A stretch of DNA of 46,244 nucleotides from Magnetococcales bacterium. Lineage in GTDB: Bacteria; Pseudomonadota; Magnetococcia; Magnetococcales; Magnetaquicoccaceae. The DNA lies in the NCBI GenBank assembly GCA_015231375.1, contig JADGBT010000024.1, positions 1 to 46,244 of the forward strand, given 5' to 3'. Numbering within the stretch: the stretch's first letter is position 1; every line of letters starts with the position of its first letter. The translations under genes were made by a program, and so were the position numbers. The notes beneath the pieces were generated by a model. It had not been told where the DNA came from and searched no databases. It was given only the letters and a program-made list of their open reading frames with translations. This document shows, in pieces, positions 8,403 to 16,897 of this stretch.

Positions 8403-9728
8403 ATGTCCACGAAACTGCATCGCCTCCTGCTCATGGCCGGAAGGGATCTCAAAGAGAATCCTTATCGGGAGTTGATCATCAAACGTCTGTTGGAACAACG
8501 GGGCGTGGAGGTGATCTTTGCCGTGCCCGGTCGCGGGATCAACAAAGGCGCGTCGGCGGACGCGGTCCGGGACGATCCGGTACTCACCAGGGAAGGCGCC
8601 ATCCAGATCGATGGAGAATGGCACTTCCGTCAGGCCATGCGCGGCTGTCAGATCGTGGTGTTCAGCACCTGGCGCAGCTATCTTCCCCTCACCCGGCTGG
8701 CCCAGGCCGAAGGACGCCCCACCATCAATTTCTGCGCCACCTCCGGACTGGATCACTGGTCCCACGGGGTGGAACGCTGCCTGATCCGCAGCCGGTTCAC
8801 CCACCGCATGCTGCGCTTCGAACACGAAACCATGGGACTCCCCATGCCCTCGGACGATCAGATCCGCATCGTCGGCTCCATCCAGTACGAATACCCGGAT
8901 GACCACCGTCCCACCGTCTTCCCCGACCGGGAACGGTTCTGCCACCACTACGGCCTGGATCCCGCCCGTCCCATCGCGGTCCTGTTTCCCAAAGGCATTC
9001 AGTCGTTCCACAAAAAGGTCACCGCCTGGTTTCCCCATTGGAATCCCCAACAGGTGGATCAGTATCACCAATGGTTCCTGGATCGTTACGCCCGCATCTG
9101 CGAACAGACCAGAAATGCCGGCTGCAACCTGCTGATCAAAATGCATCCCACCGCCTATGTGGGTTACAACTGCGATACCGCCTCGGAATCGACCTTCTGG
9201 CAACAGTTCCCCTGGGCCAAAATCCTGGAGGCCCAACACACCATGGCCATGTTCCAGCACGCCGACGTGGGACTGGGGATCAACTCCCACGCCTCCCTGG
9301 ATATGGGCTATTTCAACAAACCCTTCATCTATGTGGATTCCGACCTTATTCCCTTGCCGGATCTGCCCATTTTCAACGTCAACAAGCTGGTCCACCTGAC
9401 ACCCGGTCCCTCCACCCACTGGCACACCCAACCCATGGATATCAATCCCTGGTTCCGCTCCTGGCTGGGGGCCTTCAGCCGGGTCGAGGATCTGCCCGGA
9501 TTGCTGATCGATCCGGCGCGCACCCTGCCCATTCAGCCTGCGGACCGGGAGGCCTTCATCACGGAATTCTGGGGCGTGGGGGACAATCAGGCTTCGGTGA
9601 GGATTGTCAACGAGATCATGCAATTCGGTGAAGAGTCGCTGGCGTCGTGGTCACGCCGACTCTCCTGGCCCCGCTGGCGCGGCAGGGTCATGGATGGCAT
9701 CCATCGTCTGCGGGGGCGTCACTCCTGA
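8403..9728 (+). CDS. Probable GT-B fold surface-glycan transferase
   Basis: A 441-aa soluble protein that I cannot assign to a named family with confidence. It has the layout of GT-B or CDP-glycerol-transferase-like proteins. A first Rossmann-like half contains VVFSTWRSYLPL and INFCATSGLDHW. A second half contains IAVLFPKG, LLIKMHPTAY and a string near 280-310 (FQHADVGLGINSHASLDMG followed by YFNKPFIYVDSD). That string resembles the donor-binding loop where such enzymes read an Asp/His and then Ser residues. It follows the exporter ATPase by 39 bases on the same strand, so a role in building or priming the exported glycan is likely (inference). Its last 10 bases overlap the convergent mutM gene. 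Confidence 0.7.
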   Translation: MSTKLHRLLLMAGRDLKENPYRELIIKRLLEQRGVEVIFAVPGRGINKGASADAVRDDPVLTREGAIQIDGEWHFRQAMRGCQIVVFSTWRSYLPLTRLAQAEGRPTINFCATSGLDHWSHGVERCLIRSRFTHRMLRFEHETMGLPMPSDDQIRIVGSIQYEYPDDHRPTVFPDRERFCHHYGLDPARPIAVLFPKGIQSFHKKVTAWFPHWNPQQVDQYHQWFLDRYARICEQTRNAGCNLLIKMHPTAYVGYNCDTASESTFWQQFPWAKILEAQHTMAMFQHADVGLGINSHASLDMGYFNKPFIYVDSDLIPLPDLPIFNVNKLVHLTPGPSTHWHTQPMDINPWFRSWLGAFSRVEDLPGLLIDPARTLPIQPADREAFITEFWGVGDNQASVRIVNEIMQFGEESLASWSRRLSWPRWRGRVMDGIHRLRGRHS

Positions 9729-10570
9729 TCTTCGGCCGGATCTGAGTCTGGACCCGGCTGGCAGCGCGGACAATAAAAAGCGGAGCGTTGACCCAGACGC
9801 ATCCGCCGGATCGTGGTTCCGCAACGCGGACAAGGCGTTCCATCCCGTCCGTAGACCCGCAAAGCCACCGCGAAATAACCGGGCCGTCCATCGCTTTGCC
9901 GATAATCCCGCAAGGTGGTGCCGCCTTGTTCGATGGCGGCCCGCAATACCCGTCGGACCGCCTCCGCCAGCGCCGCGCAGTGGGAACGGGTCAACGTCCC
10001 GGCCGGCAACGCCGGATGCAACCCGGCCAGAAACAACGACTCGGCGGCATAGATGTTCCCCACCCCGACCACCATGCGCGCGTTCATGAGCCAGCTTTGA
10101 AGCGCCACCCGCCGATTGCGGCTCCGGTCGAACAGATGATCGGCGTGAAAATCCCCCTCCAGGGGTTCCGGTCCCAGTCCGGCCAGCAACGGATGTCGCT
10201 CCCAATCCCCTTCGATCCACAAAACCGCTCCGAAACGGCGGGGATCGTTGAGACCGATCACACTTCCGTCGTCCAGGGTCCAGATCACATGGTCATGGCG
10301 TTGCCGGGGGGCCAGGGGATCGGGTGTGAACAGCCGACCCGACATGCCCAGATGAATCAGCACATGACCCGTGCCGCAGGTCCACAGCAGATACTTGCCC
10401 CGTCGCGTCACGCAACGAATGGTCTGTCCGAGGATGGACTGTTCCAGTTGCTGGACGGGAATGGGCCAGCGCAGCGTCGGGGTATGGATCCGAAGGGAGT
10501 GGATCACCCGGCCCGTCAGGCGGGGAGCCAGTCCGGCCCGGATGGTTTCGACTTCGGGAAGTTCAGGCAT
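9719..10570 (-). CDS. mutM: Formamidopyrimidine-DNA glycosylase
   Basis: Base-excision repair enzyme that removes 8-oxoguanine and formamidopyrimidines and nicks the abasic site. The start MPELPEVETIRAGL supplies the catalytic Pro2 and Glu3 exposed after Met removal. The C-terminal zinc finger CPRCGTTIRRM...FYCPRCQ is intact. The product is 283 aa, family length plus a short acidic tail. The frame is open upstream to 10765, but homology begins at ATG 10570. It lies 11 bases after bcp on the same strand, so the two oxidative-damage genes probably form an operon. The 3' end overlaps the convergent gene by 10 bases. Confidence 0.96.
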   Translation of the reverse strand: MPELPEVETIRAGLAPRLTGRVIHSLRIHTPTLRWPIPVQQLEQSILGQTIRCVTRRGKYLLWTCGTGHVLIHLGMSGRLFTPDPLAPRQRHDHVIWTLDDGSVIGLNDPRRFGAVLWIEGDWERHPLLAGLGPEPLEGDFHADHLFDRSRNRRVALQSWLMNARMVVGVGNIYAAESLFLAGLHPALPAGTLTRSHCAALAEAVRRVLRAAIEQGGTTLRDYRQSDGRPGYFAVALRVYGRDGTPCPRCGTTIRRMRLGQRSAFYCPRCQPGPDSDPAEDQE

Positions 10571-10581
10571 TGAGGATCGGA

Positions 10582-11058
10582 TCAGGCCGCGCCGAGTCTG
10601 CGGGTCAGCTCCGCCAGCACCGCCTCGGCGTGGCCTTTGGTCTTGACGTTGGTGTAGACCTTGTGAACCACCCCTGCGGCATCCACCACGAAGGTGGAAC
10701 GGACAATGCCCATGCTGGTTTTGCCGTACTGGGTTTTTTCCTTCCAGACGCCGAAGGCTTCGCACAACGCCCCATCCCCGTCGCTCAACAGGGTGAAGGC
10801 CAATCCGTATTTGGCGCAGAAGCCGACGTGAGACGTGACCGAATCCTTCGAGATGCCGATCACCTCATGGCCCAGCGCGGCAAAGGCCGGACCCAGTGCC
10901 TGAAAATCATTGGCCTCCAGCGTACAGCCCGGCGTATTGTCCCTGGGGTAGAAGTAGAGGATCCCCCCTCTGGATCCCAATCGGGCGCGCAGGGGTTTGG
11001 TCTGGTTGTGTTGATCCGGAGCGGAAAGGTCCGGAATGGTCGAACCGGGTTGCAACAT
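10582..11058 (-). CDS. bcp: Bcp-type thiol peroxidase (peroxiredoxin)
   Basis: Thioredoxin-dependent peroxide reductase of the PrxQ/Bcp group, 158 aa, cytoplasmic. The peroxidatic cysteine is C45 in YPRDNTPGCTLEA. The usual resolving cysteine five residues later is absent (the sequence continues AND), so resolution must use another Cys (FCAKYG or ALCEAF) or an external thiol. The middle (GISKDS) and C-terminal (STFVVDAAGVV) motifs are normal. The start ATG 11058 is preceded by GAGGAGCCGTGCC on the minus strand. It probably heads a two-gene transcript with mutM. Confidence 0.95.
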   Translation of the reverse strand: MLQPGSTIPDLSAPDQHNQTKPLRARLGSRGGILYFYPRDNTPGCTLEANDFQALGPAFAALGHEVIGISKDSVTSHVGFCAKYGLAFTLLSDGDGALCEAFGVWKEKTQYGKTSMGIVRSTFVVDAAGVVHKVYTNVKTKGHAEAVLAELTRRLGAA

Positions 11059-11124
11059 GGCACGGCTCCTCTAGAATAGTCGTGGGGGCCACGCACGCCA
11101 TGGCCCAACGTGAAAGTGAAAGAA

Positions 11125-12135
11125 TCACTCGAACACCGCAGACAGGGATGGGGCGTCCAGGGTGCGGTCGATCCAGGTTTCCAGTGTGTCCAGCTCGGCG
11201 GCAAGCACCCGCTCCCGCACCTCCTCCGGAACCGCTCCGAACTGGCGACGCAACAAACGCATCAGCATCGAAGCCGCCTCCTCCCGTCTTCCCTCCTGAC
11301 GTCCCTCCCAGCGGCCCTCCTGATGGCCTCCCTGCCACCACTCCTGACGCCGCGCCTCTTTCCAGGTCTCTTTCCAGGCTTCGAAACGGGTTTGCATCAT
11401 GGTTGTCACCTCCAACAGATCCACCGGGTGGGTCGGCGGCACCGGTCCATCGCCGCCCATCAGTTCCATGACATTGTATAGCATGATCGCCAGCACCGGC
11501 TTCAGGGCCGAAAATTCGGGACGCTGCGTAAACCATGTCAGCAGCTCTTTGGCCAAGTCGATCAGATCGTCCGGATTCTGGCACTGTTCGACCCGGAACA
11601 CCAACGCCGAGAGCGAATCCTGATCTTTTTTCAGATCTTCCGGCGCCAGATGGGTGGCGTCGATCAGAAAGAACCGCCCATCCGGCTGAAAGTTCCACAA
11701 GGGCGAACCTTCCGGCAACCCGATCTGATCCCGCAGACTCACCGGCATCAGCCAGGGGGAGTCCCCATTGTAAAGCACCATCGGAAAGATCGGCGGCAAC
11801 GGGCCTGAGGCTGGAATCCGTTTTTCGTGCAGCAGTTGCAGCCAGAGCAGACACTCGTAGATGACGACCCTCAGGGGCATCCAGCGTTCCACCGTGGACT
11901 GGAACTCAAGCAGCACCAACAGATAGACCACCCCTCCAACCCGCATGGGCACCTGCCAGACGATGTCGCTTTCCCGTTCCGGCAGGCCCGGCACCTGATA
12001 GCGGGTCTTGACCGGTTCCAAACGGGACAGATCCAGCTCCTGGACCCAAGGTTCGGTCACAAAACGCCTCAACAGATCGGCCATCATTTCCGGATGGGCG
12101 TACAATTGGTGATAGATGCCGTCGTGATCGGTCAT
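11125..12135 (-). CDS. Rpn/YhgA-like PD-(D/E)XK nuclease family protein with DUF4351-like tail
   Basis: This belongs to the transposase_31/Rpn family, whose characterised members are DNA nucleases that promote RecA-independent recombination. The product is 336 aa. The PD-(D/E)XK core shows Asp57 in ESDIVW and Glu77-x-Gln79 in LLEFQS, the expected active-site trio. A low-complexity linker rich in EGR/QEGR near residue 275-295 joins the core to a C-terminal module LLRRQFGAVPEE...LDTLETWIDRTL, as in DUF4351. ATG 12135 is chosen because AAGGAGG stands five bases ahead; the frame opens at 12255. A second, partial paralogue lies at the right edge of the window. Copies are often numerous in one genome. 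The biological role here is unknown. Confidence 0.85.
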   Translation of the reverse strand: MTDHDGIYHQLYAHPEMMADLLRRFVTEPWVQELDLSRLEPVKTRYQVPGLPERESDIVWQVPMRVGGVVYLLVLLEFQSTVERWMPLRVVIYECLLWLQLLHEKRIPASGPLPPIFPMVLYNGDSPWLMPVSLRDQIGLPEGSPLWNFQPDGRFFLIDATHLAPEDLKKDQDSLSALVFRVEQCQNPDDLIDLAKELLTWFTQRPEFSALKPVLAIMLYNVMELMGGDGPVPPTHPVDLLEVTTMMQTRFEAWKETWKEARRQEWWQGGHQEGRWEGRQEGRREEAASMLMRLLRRQFGAVPEEVRERVLAAELDTLETWIDRTLDAPSLSAVFE

Positions 12136-12327
12136 GGCGCCTCCTTTAAGGAGACATTGTGACCGGCGCACCGTTGAAAATCCATCAAAAAAAATCGTCC
12201 CCGCAGCCGGGTGTGGGCGATACGATGGCTTGACAGGGATTCCTGACCCATTCAACCATGGATGGCCCTCTTGAGTCTGTGATTTCAGTGGTCGGGCCTG
12301 GGCATGTGGATAGTCAAGCCCGGTTTG

Positions 12328-12382
12328 TTATACATATCATGGGTGACTTGTATAAAAAATTCGATTTTCTATACAGGTCACC
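12328..12382 (+). promoter_or_regulatory. Overlapping inverted-repeat operator candidate upstream of fic
   Basis: Two 13-base arms, GGTGACTTGTATA (12342-12354) and TATACAGGTCACC (12370-12382), pair with a single mismatch around a 15-base AT-rich centre. A further TTATACA at 12328-12334 pairs with TGTATAA at 12349-12355. Thus three TGTATA/TATACA boxes recur about every 20 bases, ending 16 bases before the chosen Fic start. This looks like a repressor operator or an mRNA hairpin that would hide the 5' leader. Confidence 0.6.
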
Positions 12383-12398
12383 ACAAGGACCATGCCCA

Positions 12399-13472
12399 AT
12401 GCCCCTGCTCTCCTCCCTTGACCAACTCGACGCCGCACGGTTCGACACTCCACGCATTCTGAAAAAACTGGCCAGCAGCAGCCGTCAGTTGGCCGAACTC
12501 AAGGGGATTGCGGCCTCCATTCCCAATCAGGCCATTCTGACCAGCACCCTGGGATTACAGGAGGCCAAAGACAGTTCCGCAATCGAAAATATTGTGACCA
12601 CTCACGACGAACTGTTCAAAGACTCCGTGTTGCCCGAGGAGTTGCACAATCTGGCCGCCAAAGAGGTGATGCGTTACCGGCAGGCATTGGGGATTGGTTT
12701 TGAGCAGGTCAAACAGACCGGTTTATTGACACTCAATCAGATTCGCGCAATCCAGGCCGAACTGGAATGCAATCAAGCCGGATTTCGCAAGCTCCCGGGA
12801 ACCTTGCTCCAAAACAGCCGTGGCGAGACCGTTTACACCCCTCCACAAGAACCGACGGACATAGCGGCGCTGATGAACGATCTGGAACGCTTTATCAATG
12901 ATCCGGACTGTTTTGCGGCAGATCCATTGATTAAAATGGCACTGATTCATCACCAGTTTGAAAGCATCCATCCTTTTTACGATGGCAATGGCCGCACCGG
13001 ACGCATCGTGAATGTGTTGTATCTGGTCAAGGAGGGGTTGCTCGATGTGCCGGTACTTTATCTGAGCAGTCATATCGTACAGACCAAAACCGACTATTAT
13101 CACCTTTTGCAAACCGTGCGCGACCATGACAACTGGGAAGATTGGGTATTTTACATGCTGGAAGCCGTGGAAAAAACAGCGGGACAAACCATCTCCACCA
13201 TTCGTGCCATCAAGGGCGCGTTGTCCGACTACAAACATCGGATCCGCGCTGCATTCAGATTCTACAATCAGGATTTGATCAACAATTTATTTACGCATCC
13301 CTACACCAGGATTGAATTCATTCAACGTGACATAAAGGTATCACGCATCACGGCCACCAAGTATCTGGATGCGCTGGTGGATGGAGAATTTTTGGAAAAA
13401 CACAAGATTGGACGCAGCAACTACTATGTCAACACCGCGCTCAACACCATTTTGACCAGCAAGCCGGAATGA
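12399..13472 (+). CDS. Fic family protein (probable AMPylator) with winged-helix tail
   Basis: Fic enzymes transfer AMP from ATP to hydroxyl side chains of target proteins. The active-site loop HPFYDGNGRTGR lies at residues 191-202 of a 357-aa protein, with every core residue present. The inhibitory helix SSAIEN at 59-64 (Glu63) precedes it, marking a self-inhibited class II Fic protein. The N-terminal Fic_N-type region is complete. Residues about 300-350 (FIQRDIKVSRITATKYLDAL) look like a winged helix, so the protein may bind DNA. ATG 12399 has AAGGA nine bases ahead and matches the family N-terminus; the frame opens at 12258. Base composition is visibly less GC-rich than its neighbours, suggesting transfer. 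An inverted repeat sits directly upstream, so autoregulation is possible. The target protein is unknown. Confidence 0.93.
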   Translation: MPLLSSLDQLDAARFDTPRILKKLASSSRQLAELKGIAASIPNQAILTSTLGLQEAKDSSAIENIVTTHDELFKDSVLPEELHNLAAKEVMRYRQALGIGFEQVKQTGLLTLNQIRAIQAELECNQAGFRKLPGTLLQNSRGETVYTPPQEPTDIAALMNDLERFINDPDCFAADPLIKMALIHHQFESIHPFYDGNGRTGRIVNVLYLVKEGLLDVPVLYLSSHIVQTKTDYYHLLQTVRDHDNWEDWVFYMLEAVEKTAGQTISTIRAIKGALSDYKHRIRAAFRFYNQDLINNLFTHPYTRIEFIQRDIKVSRITATKYLDALVDGEFLEKHKIGRSNYYVNTALNTILTSKPE

Positions 13473-13559
13473 TCCATCGTCCCTTTTTCAAACCAAGGGC
13501 TACAGTCACCAAAGAGCCAAAAAAAAAGGGGGGGAGACGACGTTGCAGACCAAAAGGGA

Positions 13560-13635
13560 TGGTGCGCCCGGCAGGACTCGAACCTGCAACCTACGGCTTA
13601 GAAGGCCGGTGCTCTATCCATTGAGCCACGAGCGC
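13560..13635 (-). tRNA. tRNA-Arg (anticodon TCT)
   Basis: The minus strand folds as a 76-nt cloverleaf. The acceptor stem GCGCTCG pairs with CGGGCGC (one G-U), the anticodon loop CTTCTAA lies between CCGGC and GCCG, and the T-arm contains GGTTCGAGTCC. The CCA end is encoded. The anticodon TCT reads AGA/AGG. Confidence 0.97.
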
Positions 13636-13674
13636 GCGACAAAGGGGAACCGTCATGGGGAAGATTTCTAAAGA

Positions 13675-13751
13675 TGGTCGGGGCGAGAGGATTCGAACCT
13701 CCGGCCCTCGGCTCCCAAAGCCGATGCGCTACCAGACTGCGCCACACCCCG
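13675..13751 (-). tRNA. tRNA-Pro (anticodon TGG)
   Basis: The minus strand gives a 77-nt tRNA. The acceptor CGGGGTG pairs with CGCCCCG, the anticodon loop TTTGGGA sits between TCGGC and GCCGA, and the T-arm contains GGTTCGAATCC. CCA is encoded. It lies 39 bases upstream of tRNA-Arg and is probably co-transcribed with it. Confidence 0.97.
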
Positions 13752-13843
13752 ACATCACCCAAAAATCCTAACCCAGAATCACCTCTTTGGGCAATAGCCG
13801 GAAAGAAAAAATCACAGCCGGTCAGGCCCCATGGCATGGAAAC

Positions 13844-13873
13844 TTGGTTTTCGGGCTTCATTCGGGCTATGAT
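13844..13873 (+). promoter_or_regulatory. Putative hemA promoter
   Basis: TTGGTT (13844-13849) and TATGAT (13868-13873) with an 18-base spacer point at hemA, whose start is 77 bases beyond the -10 box. It would drive the hemA-prfA-hemL run. No clear ribosome binding site precedes hemA. Confidence 0.45.
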
Positions 13874-13950
13874 GACATGTTGCGGGGCCACGCGCCACAG
13901 AAGTCTCATCCCAAAAACGGAGCGCCCGAATCGGGAATGATCGTCTCTCC

Positions 13951-15216
13951 ATGAAGATCGTCATCGTTGGATTGAGTCACAAAACCGCGCCCGTGGCCAT
14001 TCGGGAACGTCTGGCGTTCACCGCAGAGGAGCTGCCGCGCTGTCTGAACGAACTGCGCACCACCCCGGTGGTGCGGGAAGCGGCGTTGCTGTCCACCTGC
14101 AATCGCGTGGAGATCTATGGGGCGGGCCAGAATCCGGAGCAGGTCGCCGAGGAGATCATGGGTTGGCTGACCACCGCGCGCGGTCTGGACAGGGATCTGC
14201 TGGAGTCCCATCTGTACCGCCTGACCGACCGGGACGCGGTGCGACACGGTTTCCGGGTGGCGGCGAGCCTGGATTCTTTGGTGGTGGGGGAGGCCCAGAT
14301 TCTCGGACAGATGAAACAGGCGTATCAACTGGCCGGAGAGACCGGATCCTCGGGAACGGTTTTGGATAAATTCTTTCAGCACGCCTTTCACGCGGCCAAG
14401 CAGGTGCGCAACGATACCGGCATCGCGCGCAATCCGGTCTCCATCGCTTCGGCGGCGGTCTCCCTGGCCCAGCGGATTTTCGGTGACTTGAAAGGATGCC
14501 GTTGTCTTTTGATCGGGGCCGGGGAGATGTGCGAACTGGCGGCCCGTCATCTGGTTTCCGACGGGGTGGAGATTCTGGTGGCCAACCGGACCCTCTCGCG
14601 CGCCGTGGCGTTGGCGGAAACCTTCGGAGGGGAGGCGGTCTCCCTGGCCGAGCTGGAAAACCATCTGGACAAGGCCGACATCATTTTGTCGTCCACCGGA
14701 GCCAGCGGACATGTGGTCACGGCCCCCATGATCAAGGCCGCCCTGAAGAAAAGGCGTCAGCGGCCCCAGTTTTTCATCGACATCGCGGTGCCCCGGGATC
14801 TGGATCCGGCCATCGGCCAACTGGACAACGCCTACCTGTACGACATCGACGATCTGTCCCGGATCGTGGAAAACAATCTCAAGGATCGGGGCAAGGAGGT
14901 GATCGCCGCCGAGGTGATCGTCGAAAAACGCAGTGACGAGTTCATGCGCTGGCTGGAGACCCTGGAACTCTCCCCGGTGCTGACCGCCTTGCGGGAAAAA
15001 CTCGAAACCATCCGCGATCAGGAGGTGGCCCGAGCCGTGGGGAGTTGGCCCGACATCTCGCCCGAAGAGAAAAAAAGGGTGGAACAATTGGGTCGGCTGT
15101 TGGTCAATAAAATACTGCACGCTCCGTTGAGTCGTCTGAAACATCTGGCTGCGGAGCCGGATGGGGATCTCTACGTGGACGCGGCGCGACAACTGTTTCA
15201 ACTGGACCAGGCGTGA
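13951..15216 (+). CDS. hemA: Glutamyl-tRNA reductase
   Basis: First committed step of C5 tetrapyrrole synthesis: reduces Glu-tRNA(Glu) to glutamate-1-semialdehyde with NADPH. The 421-aa protein has the N-terminal GLSHKTAPVAIRE, the nucleophilic Cys50 in STCNRVEIY, LVVGEAQILGQ, and the NADPH site LLIGAGEMCELAARHL. It ends in a dimerisation helix region. ATG 13951 fits the family start. The hemL gene for the next step lies three genes downstream, so substrate channelling partners are encoded in one run. prfA follows after four bases, a common bacterial pairing. Confidence 0.98.
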   Translation: MKIVIVGLSHKTAPVAIRERLAFTAEELPRCLNELRTTPVVREAALLSTCNRVEIYGAGQNPEQVAEEIMGWLTTARGLDRDLLESHLYRLTDRDAVRHGFRVAASLDSLVVGEAQILGQMKQAYQLAGETGSSGTVLDKFFQHAFHAAKQVRNDTGIARNPVSIASAAVSLAQRIFGDLKGCRCLLIGAGEMCELAARHLVSDGVEILVANRTLSRAVALAETFGGEAVSLAELENHLDKADIILSSTGASGHVVTAPMIKAALKKRRQRPQFFIDIAVPRDLDPAIGQLDNAYLYDIDDLSRIVENNLKDRGKEVIAAEVIVEKRSDEFMRWLETLELSPVLTALREKLETIRDQEVARAVGSWPDISPEEKKRVEQLGRLLVNKILHAPLSRLKHLAAEPDGDLYVDAARQLFQLDQA

Positions 15217-15220
15217 CGGC

Positions 15221-16312
15221 ATGACCCATTCGTTTTTGCGTAAATTCGACACCATGCGACGGCGCCACGCGGAGCTGGACGCCCTGCTGGGTCAGGCCAC
15301 CACCCAGGCGGACGCCTCCGAATACGCCCGGCTGAGCAAGGAATACGCCGATCTCGATCCCCTGGTGGGGGCCTGGATGGGATATCTCAAGCTCGAAGAG
15401 GAGATTCGGGAGACCGAAGCCCTGCTCGACGATCCGGACAGCGATCCGGACATGAAACGCCTGGTGCGCGACGAACTGGATCAGCTCAAGAACCGGCTCG
15501 AAGAAAAAATCCCGGAACTGCAACTCCTGCTGGCTCCCCGGGATCCCCACGAGGGTCGCAACGTCATCCTGGAAATCCGCGCCGGTACCGGCGGCGAGGA
15601 GGCGGGACTGTTCGCGGCGGATCTGTTGCGCATGTATGGCCGCTTCACCGAGCAGAGCCGTTGGCGTCTGGAACCTTTGTCCAGCAGTCAGACCCAGTTG
15701 GGCGGGTTCAAGGAGGTGATCGCGATGATCTCCGGCAAGGGGGCGTGGTCGGCTTTCAAGTTCGAGTCCGGGGTGCATCGGGTGCAGCGGGTTCCGGCCA
15801 CCGAGGCGGGAGGACGGATTCACACTTCGGCGTGTACCGTGGCCGTGCTTCCCGAGGCCGACGAGGTGGAGGTGGCCATCAACGAGCGTGATGATTTGCG
15901 CATCGACGTGTTCCGTTCTTCGGGTCCGGGGGGGCAGAGCGTCAACACCACCGATTCGGCGGTACGCATCACCCATCTGCCCACGGGAATCACCGTCAGT
16001 TGTCAGGATGAAAAGTCCCAGCACAAGAACAAGGCCCAGGCCATGAAGGTGCTCAAGGCCCGTCTCCTGGACATGGAACAGCGTGCCGCCCACGACGAAC
16101 GTTCCCGTGACCGGCGGGATCAGGTGGGGTCCGGGGATCGTTCCGAGCGGATCCGCACCTACAACTTTCCCCAGAACCGGGTGACCGATCATCGCGTCAA
16201 TCTGACTTTGCACAAGCTTGACCAGGTGATGGAGGGGGATTTGCGGGAGTTGATCACCACCCTGACCGCCCATCATCAGGCCGAACTGTTGGCCCGTCTG
16301 GGAGAGGAGTGA
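15221..16312 (+). CDS. prfA: Peptide chain release factor 1
   Basis: Terminates translation at UAA and UAG. In the 363-aa protein the codon-reading tripeptide PAT is at 192-194 (which marks RF1 rather than RF2), HTSACTVAVLPE follows, and the catalytic GGQ is at 237-239. ATG 15221 gives the normal RF1 N-terminus; the frame opens at 15161 inside hemA, and no clear ribosome binding site is visible, so translation may be coupled to hemA. The GGQ glutamine is the known target of PrmC, also encoded in this window at 20922-21788 but not adjacent. Confidence 0.98.
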   Translation: MTHSFLRKFDTMRRRHAELDALLGQATTQADASEYARLSKEYADLDPLVGAWMGYLKLEEEIRETEALLDDPDSDPDMKRLVRDELDQLKNRLEEKIPELQLLLAPRDPHEGRNVILEIRAGTGGEEAGLFAADLLRMYGRFTEQSRWRLEPLSSSQTQLGGFKEVIAMISGKGAWSAFKFESGVHRVQRVPATEAGGRIHTSACTVAVLPEADEVEVAINERDDLRIDVFRSSGPGGQSVNTTDSAVRITHLPTGITVSCQDEKSQHKNKAQAMKVLKARLLDMEQRAAHDERSRDRRDQVGSGDRSERIRTYNFPQNRVTDHRVNLTLHKLDQVMEGDLRELITTLTAHHQAELLARLGEE

Positions 16313-16319
16313 TCCGGCC

Positions 16320-16853
16320 ATGATCCCATCGACCCGATTGCGCGTCCGTCGTGTTTCATTCGGACGGTTCTGGTTCGGGGTGATGGGGATTTTGCTGTGC
16401 GGCGTTTGGTTTCTGTGTTCGAGCGGGAGGGCCGAGGCCGCGTTGAGCAAAAGTTACCGGCAACCGGCTTATATCAGCAACGCCTATTTTTCCGACAAGA
16501 TGGTTCAGAAAGGTGAAACCATGCAACCGATGTCGGTGGTCAAGGCGTTGCGCGCCGGATCGGATGGGGTGGCGGGCTATTTTGTGTTGGATCTGGTATT
16601 GACCTCCAGCGGCACGCACCATTTCAAGGTGGACATCCTGGATCAGGAGGGCAATCTGGCCACGCGTCTGGATTATCCTCCCGTTCAGGCGGTCCGGGAG
16701 GATCATCTGCCCATGTACACGGCGGTCGGGACCATCGGGGGAAAACTGGCTCCCGGGTTATGGTTTTTCAAGGTGTTCGATCAACTCGACAAAAAAGGAT
16801 GGGAGACCCTGGGAACCCTGGGGATCCTGGTGGTGGCCCCCTCGGGAGAGTGA
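16320..16853 (+). CDS. Secreted protein of unknown function
   Basis: I do not recognise this 177-aa protein. It begins with a basic stretch, then a hydrophobic segment ([17 protein letters not shown]) and an AEA cleavage-like site near residue 40, so it is probably exported to the periplasm. The mature part is predicted-looking beta-rich sequence with [23 protein letters not shown] and [10 protein letters not shown], suggesting a small immunoglobulin-like or sandwich fold that may bind a partner. It starts 7 bases after prfA and ends 44 bases before hemL, so it is probably in the same transcript. Nothing in the sequence links it to heme synthesis. Confidence 0.75.
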   Translation: MIPSTRLRVRRVSFGRFWFGVMGILLCGVWFLCSSGRAEAALSKSYRQPAYISNAYFSDKMVQKGETMQPMSVVKALRAGSDGVAGYFVLDLVLTSSGTHHFKVDILDQEGNLATRLDYPPVQAVREDHLPMYTAVGTIGGKLAPGLWFFKVFDQLDKKGWETLGTLGILVVAPSGE

Positions 16854-16897
16854 GGGGCCGTCCGATATCTTTGGAAATTGATAGGGAGATCAAGCTG

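Noticed and set aside
11125-12135. Insertion sequence transposase
   Set aside because: The family is labelled transposase in places, but no terminal inverted repeats or target duplication flank the gene.
13560-13751. Integration site at the tRNA pair
   Set aside because: No integrase gene and no repeated tRNA 3' end were seen nearby, although the Fic gene next door has a foreign look.
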